DNA from: Lewinellaceae bacterium
GTDB taxonomy: Bacteria > Bacteroidota > Bacteroidia > Chitinophagales > Saprospiraceae
Reading direction: 5' to 3'
Assembly: GCA_016711435.1 (NCBI GenBank)
Contig: JADJSY010000035.1
Span: 1 to 64,000 of the forward strand
DNA: 64,000 nt
Shown here: positions 61,018 to 64,000 of the stretch, piece after piece
Layout: the number at the start of each line of letters is the position of its first letter
Position numbering within the stretch: the first letter of the stretch is position 1
Translations under genes and position numbers: made by a program
The notes under the pieces: model-generated
Told to the model about the DNA's origin: nothing
Databases searched by the model: none
What the model saw: only the letters and a program-made list of their open reading frames with translations

Positions 61018-61045
61018 CAAATATAGTAAGGATTCCTAACTATAT
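61018..61045 (-). promoter_or_regulatory. MarR-type operator over a -7 box
   Basis: ATATAGTAAGGATTCCTAAC plus TATAT (61021-61045) is a 25-bp near-perfect palindrome. On the minus strand it runs into the -7 box TATATTTG (61025-61018), 40 bases upstream of the protoglobin start. Occupation by the MarR protein encoded at 59136-59750 would block this promoter. Confidence 0.6.
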
Positions 61046-61063
61046 ATCAATAAGCAAAAAAAT

Positions 61064-61315
61064 TTACACCAACACAACTACCAAGCCCAAATACACCAAT
61101 AGCACTACGCCCACCAAGACTAACCACGCCCGGTGCGCCTGCCTCATCTCCATAAACTGCCAGACGACCAGCAAAACCTTCACGCAGGCAGCAATTGCCA
61201 AGATAAGTGCCAAAACGAAACCTGTTTTTTCACCAGCAGCCATCAGGCCAGAGGAAGCCGTGAGCAGCACGAGCAGCGCCAAGGCAAAGACGTTGTATTT
61301 CGAGGAATCCTTCAT
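61064..61315 (-). CDS. NorF-like / cytochrome oxidase subunit IV-type small membrane protein
   Basis: An 83-residue protein from the ATG at 61315 (MKDSSKYNVFALALLVLLTA) with three membrane helices and the subunit IV-like LVVWQFMEMRQAHRAWLVLVG segment. It overlaps the norE-like stop codon (ATGA). In nor clusters a small protein in this position (NorF) supports assembly or activity of the NO reductase with NorE. The upstream frame extension to 61372 overlaps norE and is not used. Confidence 0.75.
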   Translation of the reverse strand: MKDSSKYNVFALALLVLLTASSGLMAAGEKTGFVLALILAIAACVKVLLVVWQFMEMRQAHRAWLVLVGVVLLVYLGLVVVLV

Positions 61316-61896
61316 TTCATCAAGTATAAAACTGGGAACAGCAGCAGCCAGATGAGGTCGCAGAGGTGCCAAAACGACGCCCCGGTTTCCACGTCCTCGT
61401 GGTTGTTTTGGTGATAAACGCCCTGCCGGGTCTTTCGGGCCAGCACCGCCAAAATTACGCAGCCCACCACCACATGCACGAAGTGGAAGCCCGTGAGCAG
61501 CCAGTAGAAAGTGAAGAAACTATTGTAACCCAGGTCGAAGCCGTTCGACAGTTTCCCGGCGTATTCCGTACCTTTTATGGCCAAAAATGCCAGCCCAAAA
61601 ACCAATGCGGCAATCATCCGGCGATGGCTGTCCGTCGCTTTCCCCAGCTTCAACAACCGCACGGCCTCCGCCATGAAAAAACCGCTGGTAAGCAGCACGA
61701 GGGTGTTCACTAAGCCCGTACTGGTGCTCAGGTTTTGTTGCGCAGCAGCGAACAAACCTGGGTTGAGGCTGCGCTGCCAGACGAACGCCCCAATGCCCGC
61801 CGTGAAGGTCACAAGCTCCACGAGGATGATTATCCAGATAAGGATGCCGCCGGGTGGATAGAAGAAATTTTTGTGGTCAACCTGCTCCATTTTCAT
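61312..61896 (-). CDS. norE: NorE-like cytochrome c oxidase subunit III family protein
   Basis: A 194-residue protein with five membrane helices of the COX3 family (GILIWIIILVELVTFTAGIGAFVW, TLVLLTSGFFMAEAVRLLKLGKAT, ALVFGLAFLAIKGTEYAGKL, FTFYWLLTGFHFVHVVVGCV and the C-terminal GASFWHLCDLIWLLLFPVLY in parts). The ATG at 61896 overlaps the norD stop. NorE/COX3 homologues without other oxidase subunits accompany nitric oxide reductase operons. Confidence 0.82.
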   Translation of the reverse strand: MKMEQVDHKNFFYPPGGILIWIIILVELVTFTAGIGAFVWQRSLNPGLFAAAQQNLSTSTGLVNTLVLLTSGFFMAEAVRLLKLGKATDSHRRMIAALVFGLAFLAIKGTEYAGKLSNGFDLGYNSFFTFYWLLTGFHFVHVVVGCVILAVLARKTRQGVYHQNNHEDVETGASFWHLCDLIWLLLFPVLYLMK

Positions 61897-63656
61897 TGCT
61901 CGTTTATCCGTCGGTACAACAGCGCCAGCGCCTGCACCAACTGGTCGGGGTGAGAGAGGATATTGTAGTGGTTCTGCCCGAACATCTGCGGCAGGTAGTA
62001 CCTCGCCACGCTTTCCACGGCCACGGCGTAGGTGCTGATGTGTCGCTCGTGCAGTTCCCGCAGCGCCTGCCGCACGTCGGCGATGCCGTACTGGCCCTCG
62101 TAGCGGTCGTAATCGTTGGGCTTGCCGTCGGAGAGCAATACGACCCATTTCTGGCTAGCAGGGTGCGCCTCAATGAGCGCCTTCGGTGGCGCAGCGCCGG
62201 GCCGATGCGGGTATAGCCCTGTGGCTCCACGCTGCCGAGCCGCTGCTTGCCCTTGATCCAGCCCTCGCCGAAGTCCTTCAGCGTGTGGAAGGTGCAGCGG
62301 TTGCGGGTTTGGGAACAAAAACCGCCCACGGCGAAGTCCACGCCGTACTCGTTCAGCGCCTCCCCGAAGAGGATGACGGCTTGTTTTTCCACGTCAAGCA
62401 CCCGGTTGCCATCGGCGTAGCTGTCGGTGGAAAGGCTGAGGTCGAGCAGGAAGAGCAGGGCAATATTGGGGTCTTTTTTGCGGGTGGAGTTGTAGATGTT
62501 TTCGGAAGGGGTGTGGCCGCTACGCAGGTCAGCGAACCAGTCCACGAGGGCGTCCATGTCAATATTCTCCCCATCTGGCATGCGCCTCACCATGCGCCGC
62601 TGCTGGTGGATTTGGGCAAATTTCCGGCGCAGGCCATCCAGCGTTTTCTTGTTTTCGGAAAGGCATTTTTGGGCATAGGTGAGGTCGCCGCCCTTTATTT
62701 TGCTCAAAAAAACCTTGCAGTAATCGGGCTTGTACAGCTTTTTTGCCAAGTCCCATTCGGGATAGCTGACGCAGGTCGTGCCAGTGTCGGCATCCTCGCT
62801 TTCGGCGATTTTTACTGAACCTCGGAACTCCGCCCGATAGACCGAGTGCGCCTGTTCGTCGGTGCGGACGAGGTGCTTGAGGTTGAGTTCGTTGAGCGCA
62901 TCGGCGTGGTCGGCCAGTTCGTCGTCGCCGTCGAAGCCCCGCCAGATGCCGTTGAACTCTTCGGCGGTCTCCACCTTCTCGAAGTTGTGGGTGAGCATGT
63001 AATCGTCCTGCGCTTTTTTGTCCACGGCAATGACTTCCACCTCCTCCACGGGCTTAGAGGCAATCTCGGTGGTTGGGCTGTGCGGGTTCGTGCCTTCTGC
63101 CTCGCCGTTGGGATTGGCAGTGACGGGTGGGCCGGTCACGCCCTCGTTCACCATGTATTTCCCATAGAGCCAAAAGGTTTCTGGGCGGCTTTTCGGGTCG
63201 CCGTATTGTGCTTCAAAATGGGGTTTTACTTCGTAAAAAACCGAGCCACGGAGGGGACTCCTCTTGCATAAATCCCAAAATGATGGGTGCCGCCGCCGCT
63301 GCTTTTGCTGCAATTTCAAGGCTTTGGGCTTCCATTTTGTTGTTCCAATTGAGCTGCTCCCGGCTTTGTATGCTCAAGTACACCACCCGGTACAAATAGA
63401 AATACAGGTTCTGCTCCAGGCTGGGCAGCTTTGAAAAACTGATGGGCAGGTAAAACGCATCATCCTTCCAGCCACCCTCTTTTTCGGCAGGCAGTATGTC
63501 CACGTTGCGTCCCGTCAGCGCACGGGCAAGCAGTGTCAGGCGGGGGCTGATTGCTTCGAGCTTTACCGCACGGGCAGTTTCCTCCTTGCCGTTGCTGGAC
63601 TTCCATTTATCGTAGAAGCCGATTATTTTTTTGAAAAGTATCTGGTCGAGTTCCAT
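61893..63656 (-). CDS. norD: NorD, VWA-domain NO-reductase activation protein, two frameshifts
   Basis: About 588 residues assembled from three frames. The first (63656-63213) is helical and ends at a one-base insertion near 63265; the middle (to about 62190) holds FWLYGKYMVNEG and the VWA metal-binding motif FLLDLSLSTDSYADG; a missing base near 62190 leads into the last frame, with WVVLLSDGKPNDYDRYEGQYG and FGQNHYNILSHPDQL. NorD works with the AAA protein NorQ to insert the non-haem iron of NO reductase. It is followed by norE (ATGA overlap), and norQ lies upstream at the window edge. Confidence 0.85.
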
Positions 63657-63670
63657 CCATCAAAATGATG

Positions 63671-63738
63671 AATGATAAATGATGAATGATAAATGGACCG
63701 TCTGCTGATTCACCATTTATCATTCATCATTTATCATT
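63671..63738. repeat. 26-bp perfect hairpin between norQ and norD
   Basis: Arms at 63671-63696 and 63713-63738, built of AATGATAAATGATG-type units, are exact complements around a 16-base loop. The same unit family appears between nosZ and the next gene at 35588-35656. Confidence 0.8.
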
Positions 63739-63739
63739 C

Positions 63740-64000
63740 CTATATCATCAAATCCGCCAAATCCTTCAGCGCTGCCAATGTTTCATCGTCGTCGGTGAGG
63801 GCTGAATCATGCCCACTTCCACGGAGAGCCGCTTGGGCAAGCCGCTATGTATCAGCTTGGCGGCGTCCACCACGAGGCGGGTCGAGACGGTTTCCATCAG
63901 GCCCAGTTCGTTCAGGTTGCGGATTTTGTTGGCGATGCCAACGAGCCGCTTTGCATCGGCTTGCTCGATGCCCGATTCGCTTTCCACGATTTCCCGCTCT
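63740..64000 (-). CDS. norQ: NorQ/CbbQ-type AAA ATPase, C-terminal part, cut by window edge, one frameshift
   Basis: Only the last 85 or so residues are in the window: EREIVESESGIEQADAKRLVGIANKIRNLNELGLMETVSTRLVVDAAKLIHSGLPKRL in short pieces matches the C-terminal helical lid of NorQ/CbbQ MoxR-type ATPases (GLxExxSTRxLVxAAxLI). A frameshift near 63810 moves the end into the frame ALTDDDETLAALKDLADLMI with stop at 63742-63740. NorQ uses ATP with NorD to activate NO reductase. The gene continues past 64000; its Walker motifs are not visible here. Confidence 0.78.

Overview
The window reads as chromosomal DNA of a denitrifying member of the Bacteroidota, probably a Saprospirales-type bacterium. 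The evidence is a lipase ending in a type IX secretion sorting domain, promoters with the Bacteroidota TAnnTTTG -7 box, a Sec/lipoprotein-type (clade II) nitrous-oxide reductase with its nos accessory genes, and a quinol-type NO reductase. No rRNA, tRNA or CRISPR array was found. Taxonomy is inferred from gene content only.

Region 1 (1-22.7 kb) is accessory DNA. A plasmid- or ICE-like block (0-10.8 kb) holds a CoiA-like protein, a large broken STAND NTPase with a nuclease domain, an alanine-rich coiled-coil protein beside an iteron-like repeat array, a PD-(D/E)XK nuclease, an ArdC-type antirestriction metalloprotein and a DUF6166 protein. A palindromic element of about 220 bp occurs twice in direct orientation (10827-11055 and 20622-20837). 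Between the copies lie a free-standing effector-associated-domain protein, a sigma factor/ImmA protease operon, a short type II CBASS operon (patatin, CD-NTase, E2-like protein) followed by an LRAT-like papain-fold hydrolase, a secreted lipase, a nuclease and a GNAT-like protein. AbiV and DUF6615 proteins follow.

Region 2 (22.7-31.4 kb) is a sulfur/redox island: rhodaneses (one fused to an ArsR regulator, one to thioredoxin), a DsrE protein, a shortened nucleoside phosphorylase, an MFS carrier, two methyltransferases, an AraC-type membrane regulator, and a sterol-desaturase/DUF2147 fusion.

Region 3 (31.5-64 kb) is the denitrification and NO-defence region. The minus-strand nos run is cytochrome c - nosZ - membrane protein - nosL - nosD - nosF - nosY. 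An RND efflux operon with a TetR regulator follows. Next come qNOR (norB), a group III truncated haemoglobin, a tryptophan-2,3-dioxygenase-family haem protein, the di-iron repair protein RIC, a hemerythrin, a broken protoglobin, and norF/norE/norD/norQ entering from the right edge. Three Rrf2 regulators are interspersed, and a shared palindrome close to GGAYA-N4-TRTCC sits upstream of several of these genes, suggesting one NO-responsive regulon. No nitrite reductase lies in the window.

About fourteen genes are interrupted by mostly single-base indels, often in homopolymers, in accessory and core genes alike. This looks more like uncorrected long-read error than gene decay, so frameshifted genes are given at their full reconstructed span.
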